Positions 26,081 to 34,020 of a stretch of 64,000 nt of DNA are shown one piece after another. Origin of the DNA: Ignavibacteriales bacterium (GTDB lineage: Bacteria; Bacteroidota; Ignavibacteria; UBA10030; SZUA-254). Location: contig JACRFD010000086.1 in NCBI GenBank assembly GCA_016218025.1, positions 1-64,000 on the forward strand, in the 5' to 3' direction. Numbering within the stretch: position 1 is the stretch's first letter; each line of letters starts with the position of its first letter. Under the pieces are notes generated by a model, which searched no databases, was not told where the DNA came from, and saw nothing but the letters and a program-made list of their open reading frames with translations. A program made the translations under genes and the position numbers.

Positions 26081-27316
26081 TTAAAACAAATGATCGTATA
26101 TAATGAATAATCTGAAGCCCCCGAAATATTTCTCGGTGCCAATTTTTTCTTGAATATCATTGTATATACTGCGCACTCCATCAAGATACATTGCCCGATA
26201 ATATTCAGGCATTATGTATAAATCCCAACCGGAATATGGTAAAACTCTAAGTCCTATACCAGCATCTATTTGATTGTTGTAAAAATCTCTATTTGCATCT
26301 TTTATGAACATAGAACGGACATACAAATCTATAGCGGAATATTTCCATTCAAAAATCCTCGCACCGGCTCGGGCTTGAAGATAACCGATCGCATTATCAT
26401 ACCTCGAATAATAACCAATCGACGAATAAAGGTCGAGCAATGGGTCTAATGTAACCTTTATGTTATCATGAAATTCAAAATTAGGATAGATGCCATTTCC
26501 ATATATTGCAAGAGCACGGAAATCCCACCGCGTCCTCGCGGCACCGCTATCTTGCTGAACAAGATCGTATGCAACGCCAATTTGAGCACGTAATTCCAGT
26601 CCTTCTAACAGCTTTACACCCGATCCCACACCCCCAATTATTGCGTTATCAGAAAATATCTCCGGAACTTCACCAAGTTTTGATTTTCCATCCGTCGCGA
26701 GAGATAAAAACCCGTATGAAAAAAACATTTTTTTTGTACCAAAAAAATATCCTTGCTCGGCATCGAAGTTATAAAATATTGTTTCCCAGCGCGTATCGTA
26801 AAATGGTGCAGCATAAATACGGGAATACCAGTTCGATGACAATGGTAATACTTCAGCTACAGGAGATGAAATAGTAGCAAGTTGCGCTTCAGCGCTCTTC
26901 TTGATATTTTCATCCTGACTATTAGTCAATTCGCGTAAAACTGTTACCGCATTATCTTCCCTGTTCAGTGAAACTAAGATAAATGCCATTTGCAATTTAA
27001 TTGTATCTGACGGTTGAATCTTCTCGGCTTCTTCGAATTGTTGCAATGATTTTTCGAGTTGGTTACGCTCGTTGTAAAAATAACCGAGTTGCCTGCGTAA
27101 TGAAACATCGTTGGGAGCTATCTGAACAGCTCGTTCAAATAAATGTTGCGCCTGATCCGGATTTGATTGCATTAAATCATACGCCTGATTAAGAATAACC
27201 GTCAATGAGTCGCTCGCTTCTTGAGCAAAAGCGATATTTTTCCCTGAGATAATTAATAAAGAGAAAAATAAGATTAGTAAAATATATTTCAGAGGGTTTG
27301 TTTGGTAATTCGGCAT
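26081..27316 (-). CDS. TPR outer-membrane protein (NfrA-like export partner)
   Basis: 411 residues: signal peptide (ends near IAFAQ), tetratricopeptide repeats (about 33-150; AYDLMQSNPDQAQHLFERAVQIAPNDVSLRRQLGYFYNERNQLEKSLQQFEEAEKIQPSD) and a C-terminal beta-barrel-like half with alternating aromatic strands, ending in the outer-membrane type sequence GGFRLFIIYDHLF (terminal Phe). TPR plus barrel is the layout of NfrA, BcsC, PgaA and AlgK/AlgE export proteins. Three bases separate it from the synthase gene. It is much shorter than E. coli NfrA (about 990). Confidence 0.8.
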   Translation of the reverse strand: MPNYQTNPLKYILLILFFSLLIISGKNIAFAQEASDSLTVILNQAYDLMQSNPDQAQHLFERAVQIAPNDVSLRRQLGYFYNERNQLEKSLQQFEEAEKIQPSDTIKLQMAFILVSLNREDNAVTVLRELTNSQDENIKKSAEAQLATISSPVAEVLPLSSNWYSRIYAAPFYDTRWETIFYNFDAEQGYFFGTKKMFFSYGFLSLATDGKSKLGEVPEIFSDNAIIGGVGSGVKLLEGLELRAQIGVAYDLVQQDSGAARTRWDFRALAIYGNGIYPNFEFHDNIKVTLDPLLDLYSSIGYYSRYDNAIGYLQARAGARIFEWKYSAIDLYVRSMFIKDANRDFYNNQIDAGIGLRVLPYSGWDLYIMPEYYRAMYLDGVRSIYNDIQEKIGTEKYFGGFRLFIIYDHLF

Positions 27317-27602
27317 ATATTCATTTTTTTGACATTATTGCAAACTAACGCGGGTATATCATTTAAAGAAATTGAATGAAAATACAAAATTTCTTATCCT
27401 CATACAAGTATTGTTCATTTAGATTTAATAAATTCTGCAAAAATTAGCAACTTCATATTTAATTCCGAGTGATAAAGATCATCTGATCGGGTTCAAACAC
27501 AACCGAAAACATTAAAGATATTTGCTTCTGGATATGAAAATTCATAAAATGCCACTCATAGTTATTCTATTTCGATAATAACATTCTCAGAAAGAACTTA
27601 AT

Positions 27603-28838
27603 ATGAATGAACCAGTCCTCGATAAATTTCTTCGATATGTCAAAATCGATACACAATCGAATGAAGAATCTGAATCGTATCCAAGCACTTCTAAACAACT
27701 TAATCTTCTAAATCTTCTTGTTGAAGAATTAAAAATTTTAGGGTTGAAAGATGCGCGCATAGATAAATATGGATACGTGATGGGAACCGTGCCGTCAAAC
27801 GTACAACATAAGGTACCTGCAGTCGGATTTATTGCACATGTAGATACATCGCCATCTGCAAGCGGAGAAAACGTTAAACCACAGGTGATCAAGTATCAAG
27901 GCGGAGATGTTGTATTGCCAGGAGATAAATCAATTGTCATTACAGAATCTGAAAATCCGGAACTCAAGCATTGCATCGGTAAAACAATAATCACATCCGA
28001 TGGTACAACCCTGCTGGGTGCAGATAACAAAGCAGGCATTGCAATCATCATGACAGCAGTTCAGCAACTGCTCAACAATCCAAAAATTCCTCACGGTGAT
28101 ATTAAAATCGGTTTCACACCTGATGAAGAAATAGGTGCAGGCACAAAATATTTCGATTTAAAATCTTTCGGCGCCGACTTTGCATACACAGTTGATGGTG
28201 ATACTGCTGGTGAACTGAACAAGGAAACCTTCAGTGCAAACTCTGCAACCATAACCGTACACGGAAGAAACATACATCCAGGATTTGCAAAAAATATAAT
28301 GGTGAATTCGATAAGAGCGATGGCAGATATCATAATTCGAACACCGAAAGATATGGCTCCCGAAACAACCGAAGGTTACGAGCCATACATCCATCCACAC
28401 ATCTTAAAAGGTGAAGAAGAAAAAACAACTCTTAATTTCCTATTCCGGGATTTTAAGACCGAAGGATTGGACAAACAAAAAAAGATATTAGAAAAGATAA
28501 TTGAAGAGGTGAAACCGTTGCACCCGAAAACAAGAATAGTACTGGAGATAAAAGAATCGTACCGCAATATGCGTGAAGGCGTTGATAAAGACCCGCGCGT
28601 AACTGAATATTTATGGGAAGCAACAAAGCGATCAGGACTTGAGCCAAGATGGATTCCGATTCGTGGCGGAACAGACGGATCGCGGCTTACTGCAATGGGA
28701 CTTCCCTGCCCGAATATTTTCACAGGCGGCAAAAACTTCCATGGCAAAACCGAGTGGGCTTCGCTCGACGGTATGGAGAAATCTATCGAAACAGTTGTAA
28801 ACCTCGTGCAGGTGTGGGCTGAGAAAAGTAAAAAGTGA
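27603..28838 (+). CDS. pepT: Peptidase T (tripeptide aminopeptidase)
   Basis: 411-residue M20 zinc peptidase removing the N-terminal residue from tripeptides in the cytoplasm. Visible: FLRYVKIDTQSNEES, VGFIAHVDTSPSASG (first zinc His, catalytic Asp), LLGADNKAGIAIIM (bridging Asp), FTPDEEIGAGTKYFD (catalytic Glu pair), AYTVDGDTAGEL, and IPIRGGTDGSRLTAMGLPCPNIFTGGKNFHGKTEW (last zinc His). Length and motifs match E. coli PepT fully. The 286-bp gap upstream shows nothing notable. Confidence 0.95.
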   Translation: MNEPVLDKFLRYVKIDTQSNEESESYPSTSKQLNLLNLLVEELKILGLKDARIDKYGYVMGTVPSNVQHKVPAVGFIAHVDTSPSASGENVKPQVIKYQGGDVVLPGDKSIVITESENPELKHCIGKTIITSDGTTLLGADNKAGIAIIMTAVQQLLNNPKIPHGDIKIGFTPDEEIGAGTKYFDLKSFGADFAYTVDGDTAGELNKETFSANSATITVHGRNIHPGFAKNIMVNSIRAMADIIIRTPKDMAPETTEGYEPYIHPHILKGEEEKTTLNFLFRDFKTEGLDKQKKILEKIIEEVKPLHPKTRIVLEIKESYRNMREGVDKDPRVTEYLWEATKRSGLEPRWIPIRGGTDGSRLTAMGLPCPNIFTGGKNFHGKTEWASLDGMEKSIETVVNLVQVWAEKSKK

Positions 28839-28887
28839 ATTGCCAACGCTTCTAAATATCATGATGTGAAATATCCGGCAAACGATT

Positions 28888-28967
28888 CCCCTCTCCTTTG
28901 AGGAGAGGGTTAGGGTGAGGTCAAAAAAAATATGACCCCATCTATAATCTTCCCCTAAAAGGGGAAG
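28888..28967. repeat. Intergenic hairpin repeats before the methyltransferase gene
   Basis: CCCCTCTCCT (28888-28897) and AGGAGAGGGT (28901-28910) form a tight hairpin followed by TAGGGTGAGG; further on CTTCCCC (28949-28955) pairs with GGGGAAG (28961-28967). The first unit belongs with the repeat at 10089. Either hairpin could also end the pepT transcript. Confidence 0.55.
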
Positions 28968-28993
28968 ATATTTGGGCTATAGAAAAAAATAGG

Positions 28994-30586
28994 ATGAATA
29001 ACATGAACAAACTTTACCTTGGCGATTGTCTGTATGTATTGCGTGAAAGCGTTCCAGATGAGAGCGTTGATCTCGTTTACATCGATCCACCGTTCAACAG
29101 CAAACGCGATTACAACATGTTCTTTGACGATAAAGAAATCCAATCTCAACGGACTGCATTTGAAGATACATGGACGCTGAAGAACATTCAGGATTCCCTT
29201 CAAGAACTTCACACTCTGGAGCATGAGAACCTCTGGGCATTGCTAATTGTGTACCAGAAAGTTGCGCCACACGCCTTTCCGTATCTTACAATGATGTCGC
29301 TCCGGCTTCTTGAGCTTCACCGTATATTGAAACCGACGGGAAGTTTTTATCTCCATTGCGACCCGACAATGAGCCATTACTTGAAGACAGTGTGCGATTT
29401 GATTTTTTCCACTGAGAATTTTAAGGCTGAAATTTCTTGGCGTCGTTCCAATCCGAAGGGTCATGCATTTACGAGATATGCTTCGTGCCACGATGTAATA
29501 TTTTTCTATTCTAAAAACCATCAATTGATGAAGTGGAACTCAATTTATAAAGATTATGACCAAGATAAAGCTGAGCAACAATATAGTTTAATTGATGAGG
29601 ATGGTCGAAGATATCAACTCACTTCTCTTTTAAATCCAAATCCAGACCGTCCAAATCTCACATATAAATTCAAAGGAGTAACTAAAGTTTGGCGTTGGAC
29701 TAAAGAAAGAATGATGGACGAAGACGCTAAAGGAAGAATTATAGTCCCAAAAGGTGGGAAGGGTATTCCTCGATATAAAAGATATTTGGACGAACAAGAA
29801 GGAATTCCCATTGACGATTTCTGGGAAGACATAAAATTTGTTTCAGGGAATGAGTCTCTCGGTTATCCCACACAAAAACCTAAAGCACTTTTAGAGCGTA
29901 TCATAAAAGCAAGTAGTAACGAAGGCGATGTTATGCTCGATGCGTTTTGCGGTTGTGGAACAACAATAGATGCAGCAGAAGGTTTACATCGTAAATGGAT
30001 CGGGATCGACATTTCGCCTATTGCCGTCTCGCTCATCAAGCGGCGTCTGCAAAGCACATTTAAAAAATCTCTCTCCGAGTTTGAGATACGTGGTATTCCC
30101 GTTGACGAGCAATCGGCAATCAAACTTGCCAAAGAAAATCCGTTCGCATTTCAAGATTGGTGGATCACAGAGTTTGAAGCTTTTTCCTCAACCTTCGGAA
30201 CAAAAGGCGCAGACAAAGGCGTGGACGGCATTGCGCTTTACGCACTCGACAACAAAGGCACCACATTGCGTGCGGCGTTTCAGGTGAAAGGCGGTGAGAA
30301 TGTCCAATCGAAAGATATCGATGCTCTTTTGGGTGCGATGCAAAAACACAAATGCGAGATGGGTGTTTTTCTTTGCGCTGCCGAGCCGACAAAACCGATG
30401 CTCGACACGACTGCAAAATCTGGTTTCGTAAAAGTGCCCGGCTTTGAATATCCGAAACTGCAAATTATCACGCTTAAAGATTATTTCAAGAACAAGCGGC
30501 CTAAACTGCCGACTGTGAATATTACTTTTAAAGCGGCACAGCACACGGGGAAGAAAAGTAAAGGGCAGATTACTTTGGATGTATAG
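28994..30586 (+). CDS. DNA adenine/cytosine-N4 methyltransferase fused to an Mrr-like nuclease domain
   Basis: 530 residues. The N-terminal part is a beta-class amino-methyltransferase: DPPFNSKRDYN (motif IV, 31-41) precedes a target-recognition stretch and the SAM motif LDAFCGCGTTIDAAEG (about 315-330). The C-terminal 140 residues differ: KGVDGIALYALDN (about 404-416) and RAAFQVKGG (about 427-435) match the D...QxK layout of Mrr-type PD-(D/E)XK nucleases. It could be a one-protein restriction-modification enzyme, or the nuclease-like domain may only recognise DNA. An ATG three codons in (29003) is an alternative start. Confidence 0.85.
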   Translation: MNNMNKLYLGDCLYVLRESVPDESVDLVYIDPPFNSKRDYNMFFDDKEIQSQRTAFEDTWTLKNIQDSLQELHTLEHENLWALLIVYQKVAPHAFPYLTMMSLRLLELHRILKPTGSFYLHCDPTMSHYLKTVCDLIFSTENFKAEISWRRSNPKGHAFTRYASCHDVIFFYSKNHQLMKWNSIYKDYDQDKAEQQYSLIDEDGRRYQLTSLLNPNPDRPNLTYKFKGVTKVWRWTKERMMDEDAKGRIIVPKGGKGIPRYKRYLDEQEGIPIDDFWEDIKFVSGNESLGYPTQKPKALLERIIKASSNEGDVMLDAFCGCGTTIDAAEGLHRKWIGIDISPIAVSLIKRRLQSTFKKSLSEFEIRGIPVDEQSAIKLAKENPFAFQDWWITEFEAFSSTFGTKGADKGVDGIALYALDNKGTTLRAAFQVKGGENVQSKDIDALLGAMQKHKCEMGVFLCAAEPTKPMLDTTAKSGFVKVPGFEYPKLQIITLKDYFKNKRPKLPTVNITFKAAQHTGKKSKGQITLDV

Positions 30587-30651
30587 CGTTGATTAAAGAC
30601 AGTATAGAATTTATTCAAATTATAAATTGAAAAGATATGGGAGAATAAGTT

Positions 30652-31209
30652 ATGAGTGAAACAACACTGATTCCAATTGAAAGAATCGAGCAGCGAATAT
30701 TCCTCATCCGTGGTCAGAAGGTGATGCTTGATCGTCATTTAGCGGAGCTCTATGGTGTTCATACAATGCGACTAAATGAACAGGTGAAAAGAAACATCAG
30801 AAGATTCCCAAACGATTTTATGTTTCAACTAACAAAGGAGGAAGATGAAGCTTTGATATCGCAATTTGCGATATCAAAAGGCCGTGGCGGATATCGGAAA
30901 CTACCATTCGCCTTTACTGAGCAAGGAGTAGCAATGTTATCTTCAGTTCTGCATAGCGATCGTGCTATTGATGTCAACATCGCTATTATGAGGGCGTTCG
31001 TAAAGCTAAGACAGATCCTTGCAACACACAAAGACCTTGCACACAAGCTCGAAGAACTTGAACGAAAGTTTGAAACACACGACATACAAATTAAATCGGT
31101 CTTTGAAGCGATCAGACAACTGATGACTCCACCCGAAAAACCAAAACGTCGGATAGGATTCACAGTTGACGAGCCAAAAATTAGATATAGTACCAGGAGG
31201 AAAAACTAA
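30652..31209 (+). CDS. ORF6N-domain DNA-binding protein 1
   Basis: 185 residues. The ORF6N domain (about 8-95: [53 protein letters not shown]) is a DNA-binding module first seen in phages and DNA viruses. After [21 protein letters not shown] comes a helical, probably coiled-coil segment (about 115-160) and a basic tail with [21 protein letters not shown] precedes the ATG. Its stop overlaps the next gene's start (TAATG). Probably a regulator or accessory factor linked to the preceding methyltransferase; function unknown. Confidence 0.85.
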   Translation: MSETTLIPIERIEQRIFLIRGQKVMLDRHLAELYGVHTMRLNEQVKRNIRRFPNDFMFQLTKEEDEALISQFAISKGRGGYRKLPFAFTEQGVAMLSSVLHSDRAIDVNIAIMRAFVKLRQILATHKDLAHKLEELERKFETHDIQIKSVFEAIRQLMTPPEKPKRRIGFTVDEPKIRYSTRRKN

Positions 31210-31787
31210 TGAATACTACAGCACTAATACCAATTGAACGAATTGAACAGCAAATCTTTTTAATCCGTGGACAGAAAGTGATATTAGATTTTCATTTAGC
31301 TGAATTGTATGGGGTTCCAACAAAGTCACTCAATCTTGCTGTGAAGCGAAACGAAAGACGGTTTCCTGATGATTTTGTTTTCAGACTTGATGAAAATGAG
31401 TACAACCAAATAAAACATACTTTGAGGTTTCAATTTGAAACCTCAAACAAGTCAAATCGTGGTGGAAGACGGTATCTGCCTTTTGCGTTTACTGAGCAAG
31501 GTGTTGCAATGCTTTCAAGTGTTCTTAAATCAGAGCGAGCCGTGATGATGAACGTTGCAATCATGCGTGCTTTTGTTAAATTACGTGAGTATCTTAGTTC
31601 CAACAAAGAACTTGCCAGAAAATTGATAGAACTTGAAGAACGAATTGAACATCATGATGAAGAAATTCGTGCAATCTTTGAAGCGATCCGGCAATTGATG
31701 ACTCCGCCTGAAAAGCCAAAGCGTCGGATTGGATTTATAGTTGAAGAACCAAAAAGCAAGTACAAAGTTAAACGCAAAAGAATTTGA
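31209..31787 (+). CDS. ORF6N-domain DNA-binding protein 2
   Basis: 192 residues, a diverged copy of the preceding gene with the same plan: ORF6N domain, [20 protein letters not shown], coiled-coil helix ([31 protein letters not shown]) and a basic tail. The last conserved block [18 protein letters not shown] is identical in both copies, whereas the ORF6N domains differ clearly, including an extra loop (FQFETSNKSNRGG). One-base overlap with the first copy implies coupled expression and perhaps a heterodimer. Confidence 0.85.
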   Translation: MNTTALIPIERIEQQIFLIRGQKVILDFHLAELYGVPTKSLNLAVKRNERRFPDDFVFRLDENEYNQIKHTLRFQFETSNKSNRGGRRYLPFAFTEQGVAMLSSVLKSERAVMMNVAIMRAFVKLREYLSSNKELARKLIELEERIEHHDEEIRAIFEAIRQLMTPPEKPKRRIGFIVEEPKSKYKVKRKRI

Positions 31788-31876
31788 TTTGCTTAATATT
31801 TTTTTTAACTTCATCTACATAATTATTGTCGGGCAAACAGCGCCGATATTCCCAATATTCACAACAGGAGAATCTA

Positions 31877-33895
31877 ATGGAACATCAAACCAATACAACA
31901 AGCGGTCTTCCTGATAATGCTTATAAAGAACTGAAAGAGGGCGAAGCTTACTACCCTCTTATGGATCCGGCAAAACCTTACCCCGAAGTTACGGGATGGT
32001 CTGTTGGATGGGGACTTGTTATGGCAGTCCTATTCTCAGCCGCCGCGGCTTATTCCGGTTTAAAGATCGGACAGGTTTTTGAAGCGGCAATACCAATCGC
32101 GATTTTAGCAGTCGGACTGTCTGCTGCATTTAAAAAACCGAATGCACTCGGACAAAATGTTATCATCCAATCAATCGGCGCTTGCTCTGGTGTTATTGTT
32201 GCCGGAGCTATCTTCACGATTCCTGCATTATACATTCTAAATCTTGATGCGAGTTTCTGGCAGATGTTTATGGCATCTGCACTCGGCGGATTCTTAGGTA
32301 TTTTGTTCCTGATTCCTTTCAGAAAATATTTTGTAAAAGATATGCACGGAAAGTTTCCTTTCCCCGAAGCTACCGCAACGACCGAAATATTAGTTGCCGG
32401 AGAAAAAGGCGGAAAGCAAGCCGGTGTTTTAGTTGTGGCAGGTTTACTCGGCGGCTTTTTTGATTTTGCTTTCAGCGCTTTCGGATGGTGGTCTGAAGTC
32501 GTTACATCGCGCATGTTCTATTATGGAGAAGTGGTTGCCGACAAATTAAAAGTCGTTGCAAAGTTGAATGTCTCTGCAATGGTTTTTGGATTGGGATACA
32601 TAGTCGGATTGAAGTATTCAGCAATCATCGCTGCCGGTTCGTTTTTATCATGGTTCGTTCTTATTCCGCTCTTTTATGAAATCGGTCAGCATCTTACCAC
32701 TCCTCTTGGAGCAACCGCTACCAAACTAATTGCCGATATGAGCGCGGAAGAAATTTTCAGAACGTATGTACGGCAAATCGGCATTGGCGGAATTGCTATG
32801 GCAGGAATTGTCGGGATTCTACGCTCTTCAAAAATTATAGGCGGCGCATTCAAGTTAGCTTATAATGAAATCTTACATAAAAAATCCGGTAACGGCGAAG
32901 AGACAATCCGCTGGCAAACAGATTTGCGAATGAATTTCATAGTCGTAATGATTCTATTAACAGCTTTAATGCTTTTTGTCTTCTTCTATGCCGGTGTGGT
33001 TTTTAACTTCACACATGCATTAGTCGGATTATTGATTGTAATAATAATTTCATTTTTATTCACAACAGTGGCGGCAAACGCAATAGCTATAGTTGGAACA
33101 AATCCTGTATCCGGCATGACATTAATGACACTTATTCTTTCATCCTTCGTTCTTGTCAGAATTGGACTTTCGGGAACATCTGGAATGATATCAGCTTTAA
33201 TTATAGGCGGTGTTGTTTGCACTGCACTTTCCGTAGCTGGCGGTTTCATAACAGATTTGAAGATCGGTTATTGGCTTGGCTCTACACCGAAGAAGCAAGA
33301 GACATGGAAATTTTTAGGTGTATTGGTTTCAGCCGCTACTGTGGGCGGAGTTGTAATGATATTAAACAAAACATACGGCTTCACTGGTCCAAACGCTATG
33401 GTTGCACCACAGGCAAACGCAATGGCGGCGGTAATTCAGCCGTTGATGTCGGCAACGCCAGCACCATGGATATTGTATCTTGTTGGCGCAATCATCGCTT
33501 TGATTTTAGTAATGATAAAAATACCACCGCTCGCATTCGCACTCGGAATGTATATTCCGCAAGAGTTGAACGTTCCACTCGTGTTTGGCGGACTTGTAGC
33601 ATGGTGGGTAACATCGCGATCCAAGAATGAAAAACTTAACAACGCCCGCTTCTCGCGTGGCACTCTCATCGCCTCCGGGTTCATTGCAGGCGGTGCGTTA
33701 TTCGGTGTGTTTAATGCATTCTTAAGGTTCTCCGATCAGATGCTGATTGAACGATTCCAACTCGATCTCGGAATTTCTCAGTGGTACCTCGCTCATTGGG
33801 CAGAGAGTGCAAACGGTGAAATACTTGGCTTGGTCATGTTTGCTCTTCTCTTCATATATATGGTATGGGATTCAATGCGGGCGAAGGAAGAATAA
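31877..33895 (+). CDS. OPT-family oligopeptide/metal-chelate transporter
   Basis: 673 residues from the ATG at 31877, which has AGGAG six bases upstream; an in-frame TTG 51 bases earlier is not supported. About 14-16 transmembrane helices. GWGLVMAVLFSAAAAYSGLKIGQVFEAAIPIAIL and FPEATATTEILVAGEKGGKQAGVLVV are typical of the OPT superfamily (bacterial branch), proton-coupled importers of peptides or chelated metals. No substrate-binding partner is needed in this family. A strong terminator follows. Confidence 0.9.
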   Translation: MEHQTNTTSGLPDNAYKELKEGEAYYPLMDPAKPYPEVTGWSVGWGLVMAVLFSAAAAYSGLKIGQVFEAAIPIAILAVGLSAAFKKPNALGQNVIIQSIGACSGVIVAGAIFTIPALYILNLDASFWQMFMASALGGFLGILFLIPFRKYFVKDMHGKFPFPEATATTEILVAGEKGGKQAGVLVVAGLLGGFFDFAFSAFGWWSEVVTSRMFYYGEVVADKLKVVAKLNVSAMVFGLGYIVGLKYSAIIAAGSFLSWFVLIPLFYEIGQHLTTPLGATATKLIADMSAEEIFRTYVRQIGIGGIAMAGIVGILRSSKIIGGAFKLAYNEILHKKSGNGEETIRWQTDLRMNFIVVMILLTALMLFVFFYAGVVFNFTHALVGLLIVIIISFLFTTVAANAIAIVGTNPVSGMTLMTLILSSFVLVRIGLSGTSGMISALIIGGVVCTALSVAGGFITDLKIGYWLGSTPKKQETWKFLGVLVSAATVGGVVMILNKTYGFTGPNAMVAPQANAMAAVIQPLMSATPAPWILYLVGAIIALILVMIKIPPLAFALGMYIPQELNVPLVFGGLVAWWVTSRSKNEKLNNARFSRGTLIASGFIAGGALFGVFNAFLRFSDQMLIERFQLDLGISQWYLAHWAESANGEILGLVMFALLFIYMVWDSMRAKEE

Positions 33896-33928
33896 ACTGA
33901 CAGCGTAATAAAATGAGTTTCTTTTAAG

Positions 33929-33960
33929 TGCGGCTCTTAAACGAGCCGCATATCTTTTTT
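33929..33960 (+). terminator. Rho-independent terminator after the OPT transporter
   Basis: TGCGGCTC (33929-33936) pairs perfectly with GAGCCGCA (33943-33950) over a six-base loop, followed by TATCTTTTTT. Placed 34 bp past the stop codon. Confidence 0.9.
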
Positions 33961-34020
33961 AAAAAATCCGTCTCCCGGCGCTCAATAAATTGTTTAACTT
34001 TTTAGGAGCGATGGACGAGT

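Noticed and set aside
30165..30544. Cysteine-rich minus-strand frames opposite the methyltransferase C-terminus
   Set aside because: Antisense shadows of a coding region with clear motifs; no start signals.
28994..31787. Prophage remnant on the strength of ORF6N proteins and a methyltransferase
   Set aside because: No integrase, terminase, capsid or tail gene is near, and the flanks (pepT, OPT transporter) are chromosomal.
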